This document shows, piece after piece, positions 26,201 through 34,462 of a DNA stretch of 64,000 nucleotides; the stretch's first letter is position 1; every line of letters starts with the position of its first letter. The notes below the pieces were generated by a model that worked only from the letters and a program-made list of their open reading frames with translations, was not told the DNA's origin and did no database searches. Position numbers and translations under genes: made by a program. Location of the stretch: assembly GCF_014174355.1 (NCBI RefSeq), contig NZ_JABEQF010000001.1, positions 186,001-250,000 on the forward strand, written 5' to 3'. This DNA is from Gluconacetobacter azotocaptans. Lineage in GTDB: Bacteria; Pseudomonadota; Alphaproteobacteria; Acetobacterales; Acetobacteraceae.

Positions 26201-27355
26201 ATGACGGACCCGATTATCGACGTTCTGGTTCCCGCCTATGAAGCGGAGCGGACGATCCGCTCGTCGATCGACAGCCTGCGCCGCCAAACCGTCCGGAATA
26301 TCCGGATCGTGGTCGTCAATGACGGCTCTACCGACCAGACGGGCCGGATATTGGCCGAACTGGCCCGGGACGATGCGCGGATCAAGGTGGTGACACAGGC
26401 CAACCAGGGGATCGTGGCGGCATTGTCCCACGGGCTGGAGGCATGCCGCGCGCCGTTCCTCGCGCGACACGATGCCGACGATCTGGCGGCCCCCGATCGC
26501 CTGGAGCGGCAGATGCGCTATCTGGAGGACCATCCGGACTGCGTCGCCGTATCGGGTGGAGGGATGCATATCGACGCCGACGGCCGGCCGACCGGCGGGC
26601 GGGTACGCCTGGCGTCGGTAGAGGCTGCCGATCCGGCCGGGGCGCCCGCGCGCGAGCCTTATCTGCCGCAGCCCTTCCTGCTGATGCGGCGGGCGGCGTT
26701 CGACGGGGTGGGCGGCTATCGCAGCCTGGCGGTCGCCGAGGACAGCGACCTGTACTGGCGCCTGTCCGAAATCGGCACATTGCGGAACATCGACGAGAGC
26801 TTCGGATCGTACCGCGTGCATGCCGGAAGTATTTCAAGCCGGTCCATCCGCAACGGCCGGTCGCTGGCGTTCTGGTCCCAGATGGCGGCCCTGTCGGCGC
26901 GGCGGCGGCGGGCCGGCCAGCCGGATCTGGTCTTCACGCCCGACGCGCTGCGCCAGCGCGAGGCGTCGGTCACGCTGGACGACTTCCTGCGGGCCGGATG
27001 CGCGGGCCTGACGGCCGAGGAACGGTCATGGCTGGCGCTGGCGTCGGGCCTGAAGCTGGCGGCGCTTGCCCTCTATCGGCCTTATGAACTGGATGGCACC
27101 GATTGCGATTTCATTCGCCGCGCATTGCGGGATCGGCCCCTGCCCATGACGGCTGACAATCGGGCGGAAATGGCCGACCTGCTGATGGCGACCGCGACGC
27201 GCCTGGCGGTCCATGGCCGCCTGGGCGACGCGGCGAAGCTGGTCTCGCCGGTCCGCTATCCCGTGTTGCTGGGGCGTATCTCGTTCCGCCTGGTGTTGCC
27301 GGCGGGATTGCGACAACTGGTCAAACGGGCGGCCGGGCGCGTGCAGCCGGCCTGA
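26201..27355 (+). CDS. GT2 family glycosyltransferase
   Basis: 384-residue inverting GT-A enzyme: IDVLVPAYEAERTIRSSIDS, VVVNDGSTDQTGRILAE, the metal-binding ARHDADDLAAPDR, LMRRAAFDGVGGYRS and the VAEDSDLYWRL acceptor motif. A C-terminal extension of about 150 residues has no recognised domain. It is cotranscribed with the GH5 gene (25-base gap) and the flippase (43-base gap). Probably adds a gum side-chain sugar; specificity unknown. Confidence 0.87.
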   Translation: MTDPIIDVLVPAYEAERTIRSSIDSLRRQTVRNIRIVVVNDGSTDQTGRILAELARDDARIKVVTQANQGIVAALSHGLEACRAPFLARHDADDLAAPDRLERQMRYLEDHPDCVAVSGGGMHIDADGRPTGGRVRLASVEAADPAGAPAREPYLPQPFLLMRRAAFDGVGGYRSLAVAEDSDLYWRLSEIGTLRNIDESFGSYRVHAGSISSRSIRNGRSLAFWSQMAALSARRRRAGQPDLVFTPDALRQREASVTLDDFLRAGCAGLTAEERSWLALASGLKLAALALYRPYELDGTDCDFIRRALRDRPLPMTADNRAEMADLLMATATRLAVHGRLGDAAKLVSPVRYPVLLGRISFRLVLPAGLRQLVKRAAGRVQPA

Positions 27356-27398
27356 GGCCGGCCATCGCGCGGACCATGACGGATCATTTGGGGGATTC

Positions 27399-28931
27399 AT
27401 GACGGCACAGGCGGAACGATCGGGCGGACGGCAGGGCGGCCTGGGCAAGGCGGCCACCAGCGGCTTCCTCTGGCTGCTGGTGCAAAGCGTCGCGGCACGG
27501 GGGATCGGCTTCGTGTCGCAACTGGCGCTGGCGTGGCTGCTGACGCCCGCCGATTTCGGCGTCATCGGCCTGGCCTATACCGTGTTCGGCATCGCCAACG
27601 CCCTGGTCAGTTTCGGCGTGGATGACGTACTGCTGCAACGCCAGAAGGCGATCATGTTCTGGACCGCGCCCGCCTTCTGGATCTGCCTGTCGCTGGGCGT
27701 GCTGGGCATGGTGGGCATGCTGGTCGCGGCGCCGTTCGCCGCGCGCTGGTATCATTCCCCCGAACTGGTGGGGCTGATCGCGGCCCTGGCCGTGGCGACG
27801 CCGATCAAGACGCTGGCCACCGTTCCGTCGGTCAGGATCCGCGCCGACATGAATTTCCGATTCCTGGCCGCATACAACACATTCGAAATCTTCGCGCTGC
27901 AGCTTGGCACGATCCTGCTGGCGTGGCTGGGCTGCGGGGCCTACAGCTTTGCCATCCCGATTCCGGCCCTTGCGGTCATCAAGGCGGCGCTGTTCTGGTG
28001 GAAGGCGCCGCCGCGCATCGGGCGGCTGTTCCGGAAGGTGCAATTGCAATACATACTGGGCAGCAGCACGACCGTCTTTGCGACCCGGACGATCATCGAG
28101 ATCGTCAATCAGGGGGATTATATCGTGCTGGGGCTTATTGCCTCGCATTCCGTGGTGGGCCTGTATTTCTTCGCCTTCCGGTTTTCGGCGCAACCGGTGC
28201 GCATGCTGGCCGGAAATTTCATCAATGTTCTGCTGCCGGCATTCGCCCAGTTGCGGGCCGACCCGTTGCGCCAGACCGAGGCGGCGCTGAAGGCGTGCCG
28301 CCTGCTGGCCTATATGGTGGTGCCGTTCTGCTTCATGCAGGCCGCCCTGGCGGGGCCGGGGCTGCATGTCCTGTTCGGCGAACGCTGGATCAAGGCGGTG
28401 CCTTACGTGCAGATCCTGAGCATGGGCCTGCCCTTCGACGCGGTGTCGTGGATCACCGGGTCGCTGTTGAGCGCGCGGCGCGAATTTCGCGCCGGGTTGA
28501 TCTTCGCCCTGATCTCGGCGCCAATCTTCTTCGGCATGGCGATCGCGGGGGGGGGGCTGGGCAGCGCATTCGGCGTGGCGATGGCGGTGGCGCTCTATTA
28601 TTTCACCTATCCGCCGCTTTGCTCGCTGCTGATCCTGCATCGGTGCGGTGTCGGGGTCGGCCGGGTCCTCGAACTCTATGTCATGCCGTTCCTGGTGTCC
28701 GCGCTGTCGATCGGCGGCGGTTATCTGATCTCGCTGTTGCCGCTGGTCCGCACGTACGACCTGGCCAGGATCGTCGTGATCGGTGTCGTCGGCACGGGAT
28801 TGTATCCCGTCATTCTTTATGTGGTGCGGCGGGATGTCTTCGATCAGCTTTGCGACCGTTTCGGGGGGATCATCGGAAAATTCCGCCGGGTCAGGATCGC
28901 CGCCCCGCAGGCGGTGGCGTCCGGCGGCTGA
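27399..28931 (+). CDS. gumJ: Lipid-linked oligosaccharide flippase, Wzx/GumJ-like
   Basis: 510-residue membrane protein of the MOP/polysaccharide-synthesis family with about 12-14 helices. The N-terminal block LVQSVAARGIGFVSQLALAW and LLTPADFGVIGLAYT are typical of the Wzx/TuaB/GumJ group. It would flip the undecaprenyl-linked repeat unit to the periplasm for polymerisation. The ATG at 27399 follows TTGGGGGA. It ends the plus-strand unit and converges on the 2OG oxygenase gene with 11 bases between. Confidence 0.88.
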   Translation: MTAQAERSGGRQGGLGKAATSGFLWLLVQSVAARGIGFVSQLALAWLLTPADFGVIGLAYTVFGIANALVSFGVDDVLLQRQKAIMFWTAPAFWICLSLGVLGMVGMLVAAPFAARWYHSPELVGLIAALAVATPIKTLATVPSVRIRADMNFRFLAAYNTFEIFALQLGTILLAWLGCGAYSFAIPIPALAVIKAALFWWKAPPRIGRLFRKVQLQYILGSSTTVFATRTIIEIVNQGDYIVLGLIASHSVVGLYFFAFRFSAQPVRMLAGNFINVLLPAFAQLRADPLRQTEAALKACRLLAYMVVPFCFMQAALAGPGLHVLFGERWIKAVPYVQILSMGLPFDAVSWITGSLLSARREFRAGLIFALISAPIFFGMAIAGGGLGSAFGVAMAVALYYFTYPPLCSLLILHRCGVGVGRVLELYVMPFLVSALSIGGGYLISLLPLVRTYDLARIVVIGVVGTGLYPVILYVVRRDVFDQLCDRFGGIIGKFRRVRIAAPQAVASGG

Positions 28932-28942
28932 TAAGGGTGCCT

Positions 28943-29809
28943 TTAACGCCCGGGCAGGCGCTGCGTCATCCGGGCCTTTAGCATATGCCGGGTCTTCTGC
29001 AACAACCGCACCATCGGGGTCGGCAGGGTGTTATGCAGCGCGCTTTGCAGGCGTGCGCTCGCCGACTGGCCTGGGCGTGAAACATAGACGGTCGTCGATT
29101 TCATTTCGGACGTTGCGTCATTGGTATAGAAATAGGCGATCAGCGCCTTGCGCTCGAGGCCCGGCCTGACAGGGCTCGGATGTCCATGAGCAGCTATTTT
29201 CGACTGCTCCATCAGCACGGTCCGCCCGAAAAGGGGCGGGATCTCTACCGCGCGCGCCGATGGCCGTACGGTCCAGAGTTCCAGATTGCCCCCATTTCGG
29301 CTGTCCCAGTCCGCATTGAGGTATGTCAGCAGTGCCAGGCGGTTGGTCAGCTTGGTTTGGGGATGTTTCTGGAAATCGATGTGCAGGTCGAAATGTCCGC
29401 CGCCCGACACGACATGCATGCCCCCGCCGTAAAGGGATGGATCGGGAAGAAGGTTTTCGATGCCCGTCAGGCTGGTCAGGAGACGCAGAAACGGACCTGA
29501 GTAAACGAAATCGAAATACCTCTGTATATTATCGGGAAGGTCGGCATTTGGAGCCGTCCCGATCTTCTTCTGCAAGGCCGTGTCGTAGGATTTCCATTGC
29601 CAGTCGCTCCGGTGGCGATAGTCGTTCAGTATCGGCAATAGCCACTGCGCCGGGAATAGATCGTCGATGATCAGGTGAGGAAAAGGGTGCGCCGACTGAT
29701 AGCTGTTGCGTAACCGTTCGACCGGCTCTTTCAGGCCCAGCGCGCGGACCGTGAAAGGGGGCGACGACCCCTTGTCGGACTGTGTATCGTCGGAAATGGT
29801 CGGACCCAT
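28943..29809 (-). CDS. 2OG-Fe(II) oxygenase beside the gum genes
   Basis: 288-residue protein of the 2-oxoglutarate and iron-dependent oxygenase superfamily. The iron site can be read as HID in GGHFDLHIDFQKHP and a distal His in AAHGHPSPVRP, with Arg just after for 2-oxoglutarate binding. FPHLIIDDLFPAQWLLPIL and ALLTYLNADWD are typical of the prolyl-hydroxylase-like group often found in surface-polysaccharide clusters. There is no signal peptide, so it acts in the cytosol. The substrate could be a sugar nucleotide, a lipid-linked sugar or a protein; unknown. The ATG at 29809 has no clear ribosome binding site and the frame is open to 29908. Confidence 0.78.
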   Translation of the reverse strand: MGPTISDDTQSDKGSSPPFTVRALGLKEPVERLRNSYQSAHPFPHLIIDDLFPAQWLLPILNDYRHRSDWQWKSYDTALQKKIGTAPNADLPDNIQRYFDFVYSGPFLRLLTSLTGIENLLPDPSLYGGGMHVVSGGGHFDLHIDFQKHPQTKLTNRLALLTYLNADWDSRNGGNLELWTVRPSARAVEIPPLFGRTVLMEQSKIAAHGHPSPVRPGLERKALIAYFYTNDATSEMKSTTVYVSRPGQSASARLQSALHNTLPTPMVRLLQKTRHMLKARMTQRLPGR

Positions 29810-30027
29810 ATTAAATCGCTCATCGCAGGTGGGGGGCGAGGGGAATAAATGACAGGCCGATGTTGGAAGCCCCGGTGGCGCGCGGGTTTTCCGTTTCCGA
29901 TCTTGCAAGATGTCTTCGGCTTGAAAATGGAGCCGCGATCATGGACTGAACAGCTCGGAAGCTATCTCACATTACAAAATAATGCAAAGCATTCGGTCGC
30001 ATATCAAGCGCGTATTATGTCGTGGCT

Positions 30028-31173
30028 CTACAGCCTGCCGGCGGTATTGCTTTCGACCATTCGTTGCGATGCCCCACGCGGTTTCAGGTTCAGGAAAATC
30101 CTTGTCTGCTCCGTCAGGGGTTTTTCCAGGTACCTGTGCATCACCAGCCCCAGAACGATCGCGGCCAGCACGTTGGCCGGGTGCAGCAGGGTTGTTGTCA
30201 GGACGGGCAATCCCGCCAGGCCGGCGGCCTGGCCGACCATCCTGCCGGTTATGTCGAATGCAATCTGCTGGAAAAGATATATCGCATAGGATGCCGCGCC
30301 CAGTTCCAGCAGGGTACGGCTTTGCGGCATATATCCCGCGCGTTCGAGGGCCAGGACCGCCGACACGATGAATACCGCCCCCGCTCCGAACAGCAGATCA
30401 CGGTTGAACGGGATGAGAAGAAGGAAGGCGGCCGTCAGGGCGACTGTCGCGCCGGCAATCCACCAGCCCGGCATGCGGTTCAGCCTGATGCCGTAAAGGC
30501 GTCCCAGCAGCATGCCGGCGAGAAATTCCAGAAGCAGAGGGGAGGTATAGATCGTCAGGGCCGGCGTGTGGGGGGGCCAGGCGGCGGCCAGTATGACAAG
30601 CATGCCGAACAGGATGCTTGCCACGCCCAGGCGCCGCACGCTGTCCAGCATCAGGAGTGCGCCGAAAATCAGATAGAAAAAAACCTCGTACTGCAACGTC
30701 CAGCCCAGATAGAGCGTCGGCCAGATATGGCCGCCCGGCCCCCAACTGGGAATGAACAGCAGCGAGGCCAGCAGGTGCCCGGGACTTCGATCGGTGACCG
30801 AAGGTGTGAAGATGCCTGCGGCCGCCAGCAGAATCGTCAGGGCGGTGGCGGCCCAGTACGGCGGAACGATGCGCGCGATGCGGTCCAGATAGAAATGTCG
30901 CGGCCCGATATCGCGCCCATCGGTCAGCGCGATCATGATGAATCCGCTGATGACGAAGAACAGGTCGACACCGTGCTGGAAAAATCGAATGGCGGGGAAG
31001 ATATTTTGGAACTGATGAAACAGCACGACGCCGATCGCCGCCACGGCCCGGAGATATTGAAGCGAGACGATCGTATTGCGGCCGCGCAGATGGTCTGGCG
31101 AAGGGGCGGCAATACCATCGGCCCTCCGGTCCGGCGGGCCTTGATCGGCGCGAGCGGGGTGGGGCATCCGCAT
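30028..31173 (-). CDS. Acyltransferase 3 family membrane protein (second copy)
   Basis: 381-residue inner-membrane acyltransferase-3 protein. The body starts SLQYLRAVAAIGVVLFHQFQ with the family His, followed by VDLFFVISGFIMIAL, FYLDRIARIVPPYWAATAL and LGWTLQYEVFFYLIFGALL. It is closer to the exopolysaccharide O-acetyl/succinyl-type group than to its neighbour at 22.7 kb, from which it differs clearly. The ATG at 31173 has GGAG eight bases upstream; the frame runs to 31203. A 14-C tract lies about 115 bases upstream. Likely decorates the gum with an acyl group. Confidence 0.86.
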   Translation of the reverse strand: MRMPHPARADQGPPDRRADGIAAPSPDHLRGRNTIVSLQYLRAVAAIGVVLFHQFQNIFPAIRFFQHGVDLFFVISGFIMIALTDGRDIGPRHFYLDRIARIVPPYWAATALTILLAAAGIFTPSVTDRSPGHLLASLLFIPSWGPGGHIWPTLYLGWTLQYEVFFYLIFGALLMLDSVRRLGVASILFGMLVILAAAWPPHTPALTIYTSPLLLEFLAGMLLGRLYGIRLNRMPGWWIAGATVALTAAFLLLIPFNRDLLFGAGAVFIVSAVLALERAGYMPQSRTLLELGAASYAIYLFQQIAFDITGRMVGQAAGLAGLPVLTTTLLHPANVLAAIVLGLVMHRYLEKPLTEQTRIFLNLKPRGASQRMVESNTAGRL

Positions 31174-31286
31174 GGTGGGGCTCCGTCCTACGTCATGCTG
31201 CAAGGACGTCAGGATATCGTATTCCGCCGGGTCTGACAGGTCATAATGATCGGATTGGGGAATCGTTCCGATATTTCTTTCGTACG

Positions 31287-31300
31287 CCCCCCCCCCCCCC
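31287..31300. repeat. 14-base C homopolymer between acyltransferase and alcohol dehydrogenase
   Basis: Fourteen consecutive C's lie four bases before the alcohol dehydrogenase stop codon (minus strand) and about 115 bases upstream of the acyltransferase ATG. Such tracts change length by slipped-strand mispairing. It lies outside both coding regions. Its length may also be a sequencing artefact. Confidence 0.8.
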
Positions 31301-31304
31301 GGGC

Positions 31305-32360
31305 CTACGCCACCGCCGGCAAGGTGGCCATGTCGATGACGAAGCGGTATTTCACGTCGGACCGCAGCATCCGTTCGTAGGCGGCCTCGATCTGGTCCAT
31401 GCGGATCATTTCGGTATCGGCGGTGATGCCGTGTTCGCCACAGAAATTCAGCATCTCCTGTGTTTCAGGGATGCCGCCGATCAGCGAGCCGGCGAAGCTG
31501 CGGCGCTTCATCAGCAGGCCGAACACCGAAACCGGCAGGGGGTCTTCGGGTGCGCCGACCTGCACCAGGGTGCCGTCGCGCTTCAGCAGGTTCAGATAGG
31601 CGTTGATATCGTGATTGGCGGCGACCGCGTCCAGGATGAAGTCGAACCGTCCGGTCTCGCGCGCCATGGCGTCCGGGTCGCGCGACAGTACGACCTGGTG
31701 GGCACCGAGGCGAAGCCCGTCCTCGATCTTGCTGGCCGAGGTGGTGAACAGCACGACCTCGGCCCCGAAGGCGCGGGCGAACTTCACCCCCATATGGCCC
31801 AGCCCGCCCAGGCCCACGATGCCGACGCGCTGGCCCGGCCCGACCTTCCAGTGGCGCAGCGGCGAATAGGTGGTGATGCCGGCGCACAGCAACGGCGCCA
31901 CCGCGGCGGGGTCCAGATTGTCCGGCACCTTCAGCACGAAGGCCTGGTCGACCACGATGGCGCGGGAATAGCCCCCGAAGGTGATGCCGCGCCCATGGCG
32001 GTCCTGGCCGTTATAGGTGCCGACGAACCCGTTCTCGCAATATTGCTCGAACCCGTCGCGGCAGCTTTGGCAGGTGCGGCAGGAATCGACCAGGCAGCCG
32101 ACGCCCACCAGGTCGCCGGTTCTGAAGCGGGTGACCGACGAACCGGTTTCCGCCACGCGGCCGACAATTTCGTGGCCCGGGACGCAGGGGTAGATCGTGT
32201 TGCGCCATTCGTTGCGCGCCTGGTGCAGGTCGGAGTGACAGACGCCGCAAAACAGGATGTCGATGCGGACGTCCTCGGGCCCGGTATCACGCCGTTCGAA
32301 CCCGAAAGGGGCGAGGGGCGCGTCGGCAGCGGTGGCGGCGTAACCTGTGCATGCGAACAT
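31305..32360 (-). CDS. Zinc-dependent alcohol dehydrogenase (cinnamyl-alcohol dehydrogenase/YahK type)
   Basis: 351-residue cytosolic NADP-type medium-chain dehydrogenase that interconverts aldehydes and alcohols. Catalytic zinc residues are in FCGVCHSDLH, GHEIVG and the later LLCAGIT. The structural zinc site has four Cys (CRTCQSCRDGFEQYC with one further Cys nearby). The nucleotide fold is VGLGGLGHMGVKFA, and the end is VKYRFVIDMATL. GGAAGGA lies ten bases before the ATG at 32360. Probably clears aldehydes; it is not obviously part of the gum pathway. Confidence 0.92.
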   Translation of the reverse strand: MFACTGYAATAADAPLAPFGFERRDTGPEDVRIDILFCGVCHSDLHQARNEWRNTIYPCVPGHEIVGRVAETGSSVTRFRTGDLVGVGCLVDSCRTCQSCRDGFEQYCENGFVGTYNGQDRHGRGITFGGYSRAIVVDQAFVLKVPDNLDPAAVAPLLCAGITTYSPLRHWKVGPGQRVGIVGLGGLGHMGVKFARAFGAEVVLFTTSASKIEDGLRLGAHQVVLSRDPDAMARETGRFDFILDAVAANHDINAYLNLLKRDGTLVQVGAPEDPLPVSVFGLLMKRRSFAGSLIGGIPETQEMLNFCGEHGITADTEMIRMDQIEAAYERMLRSDVKYRFVIDMATLPAVA

Positions 32361-32514
32361 GGGTGGAGATTCCTTCCGGATTGTCAGGGACGGTTCCGGT
32401 CCTGCTGCGTGGCAGCGTCCGGCCTGGATATCCTGCGGGCAGGACGCCGGTTCTGTCCAGCCTGCGCGGCCATGGGTCGCGATGACCCCCTGACCTGCGC
32501 CAGTCAGCGGGGTG

Positions 32515-34275
32515 TCAGAAGGTGAAGTCGAGGTTGGACTGGATGTAGGCCCCCGACGTCGCGCCGCCGCGCGTGAAGGCGTGCGAGGCGAACAGATATT
32601 CGCCGTCGAGGCTGAGGGTGATGTGCCGCGTGGCGCGCCAGGTGAAGCTGCCCTGCGGGATGGTCGCGACGTAGGCCCCGCCGCGCGGTCGGTAGGCATA
32701 GAAGGTGTTGCTGGACGTGTAGACCGCGTCATTGACGCTGTTGCGCCAGACGACGGGCGCTTTCAGCATCAGGCTGGTATTGGTGCTGGTGGTCAGGGTG
32801 ACCAGCGGTCCGACATCGATGATGTTCGAGAGGCCCAGGTCGGTGCTGAGGTCGAAGTAATAGGCGCTGGGCACCCAGGGGGACAGGAAATTGCCCCAGC
32901 TTCCCGTCGCGCTCTTGCGGGTGTCGCCGCCCGACATGTCGTCGGCCTGCACGCCGATGGACGGCTTGCCCCACCATCTGGCGAAGCGCCAGGACAGGGT
33001 GGCGTTGAACCCGTAGGCCGAAACCGGCCGGCTGGGTCCATTCTGCGCGGCGTTGAAATACCCGCCCTGCCACATGCCGCCGGCCGAGAATTCGATTGGT
33101 CCCGCATTGCCCCAGATCCGCATGCCCGGCGCGTCGCGCCGGGTCGAACCCGCCTGCGAGCCGAAGATCGAACCGCCCTGCTTCGGGATCGGGCTGCTGG
33201 CCAACAGGTATCCCAGGTAGAACGCGTCCACGAAAACCTGGCTTTTCTTGCCGAATGTGGTGAATTGCGGCACCGCATAGGACGTATAGGCGCCGAACAG
33301 GCGCGAGCGGTATCCTACCTGATCGTGGAAGGGCAGATACGGATTGGCGTTGGTCAGTGTCAGGTCGAACAGATCGACCCGGAACCGCTTCCAGAACGCA
33401 TATCCGCGGATGCCATTCCAGGAATAGGGGACGGTGGGATAGACGCTGCCGGCCGATACATAGGGTGGGACATCCAGGAAGTTCATGCGTCCGACCATGA
33501 TGCCTGTCATCGCCCCGAGCAGCTTGCCGCGCACCTCGACGAACGCCTGCTGTACGTCCAGCTTGGACCGCCAGCGGCCAGTATAGCCGTAATAATTCAT
33601 GCCGCCCGCCTGGCCGCTCATCAGTTCGCCATAGAGGCGGACATGTTCGCCCAGATGCAGGTCGGCGCCCAGATTGAAGCGCAGGGTCGACCGGTAGGAC
33701 GGCGACCGCTTGACCGCGCCGAACTGCGCGAACTGGTCGTAGAATCCGTGATGGCGGAAATTGCCGCTCAGCGTCAGGTAGACCGATCCGGATTCGTTGA
33801 ACGGGATGTATTTCAGGGAGTCGGCCCAGTCGATGTGATTGCGGGCCGCTCTCAGGCTCGACCAGTCTTCCGCCCAGCGCGACACGGCGTAATACCCCAC
33901 CGTGCCGAAGCCGGCGGCCGCGGCGGTGGCGGTGTTGAAGATGCCCCATGGCCCCTGGTGCAGCAGCGCCGGGGGCAGCGGGTGCAGATTCAGCAACTGC
34001 GGTTGCCCGTACAGTTCTGGCCGGCTGGTCAGTGGGGGCAGCAGGCTGCCGCCCCCCGGCACCTGCGGCGGCGTGGTTCCGGACGCCGTGGGCGTTGCGG
34101 CGGATGATTCGGGGGGCTCGCCCGGTGCAAGCTGGATGCGGGTTGCGACGATGTCGGCGCTGGTCGGAACTGCATGGGCCGGCAGGGTGAATGCAATGCC
34201 GGCGGTCATGGGCAGGACGCCCCGTCTGAAATTGCGCAGGGCAGGAAAGGATAAGAACGTTGGGAAGACATGCAT
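32515..34275 (-). CDS. Alginate-export-like outer-membrane protein
   Basis: 586 residues with a signal ending LPAHA/VPT and a barrel rich in alternating aromatic strands, finishing SNLDFTF with a C-terminal Phe as in outer-membrane proteins. The central blocks (LYGELMSGQAGGMNYYG, QQAFVEVRG, IMVGRMNFLDVP) match the AlgE/alginate export porin family. A Pro/Thr-rich segment at about 45-85 precedes the barrel. It may export an anionic polysaccharide or take up substrates. It lies near the gum locus but is separated by an alcohol dehydrogenase gene, so a link to gum is only possible. An alternative start lies at 34320. Confidence 0.75.
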   Translation of the reverse strand: MHVFPTFLSFPALRNFRRGVLPMTAGIAFTLPAHAVPTSADIVATRIQLAPGEPPESSAATPTASGTTPPQVPGGGSLLPPLTSRPELYGQPQLLNLHPLPPALLHQGPWGIFNTATAAAAGFGTVGYYAVSRWAEDWSSLRAARNHIDWADSLKYIPFNESGSVYLTLSGNFRHHGFYDQFAQFGAVKRSPSYRSTLRFNLGADLHLGEHVRLYGELMSGQAGGMNYYGYTGRWRSKLDVQQAFVEVRGKLLGAMTGIMVGRMNFLDVPPYVSAGSVYPTVPYSWNGIRGYAFWKRFRVDLFDLTLTNANPYLPFHDQVGYRSRLFGAYTSYAVPQFTTFGKKSQVFVDAFYLGYLLASSPIPKQGGSIFGSQAGSTRRDAPGMRIWGNAGPIEFSAGGMWQGGYFNAAQNGPSRPVSAYGFNATLSWRFARWWGKPSIGVQADDMSGGDTRKSATGSWGNFLSPWVPSAYYFDLSTDLGLSNIIDVGPLVTLTTSTNTSLMLKAPVVWRNSVNDAVYTSSNTFYAYRPRGGAYVATIPQGSFTWRATRHITLSLDGEYLFASHAFTRGGATSGAYIQSNLDFTF

Positions 34276-34462
34276 GATCGAGTCTTTTTCTTTTTTGATC
34301 TTGGGACCGGTCACAGTCATGCGATGACTACAACCCTGTCCTGCATGTGTTGTGGAGCATTAGTCGCGGATCGTCACTTCGAATTTGCGTGTTCTCTCGC
34401 TTTCCTTGCCGGCGGCCGTTTTTTTCCAGTAAAGCCGGATTGACAGGCCGCGAATGCGGCGG

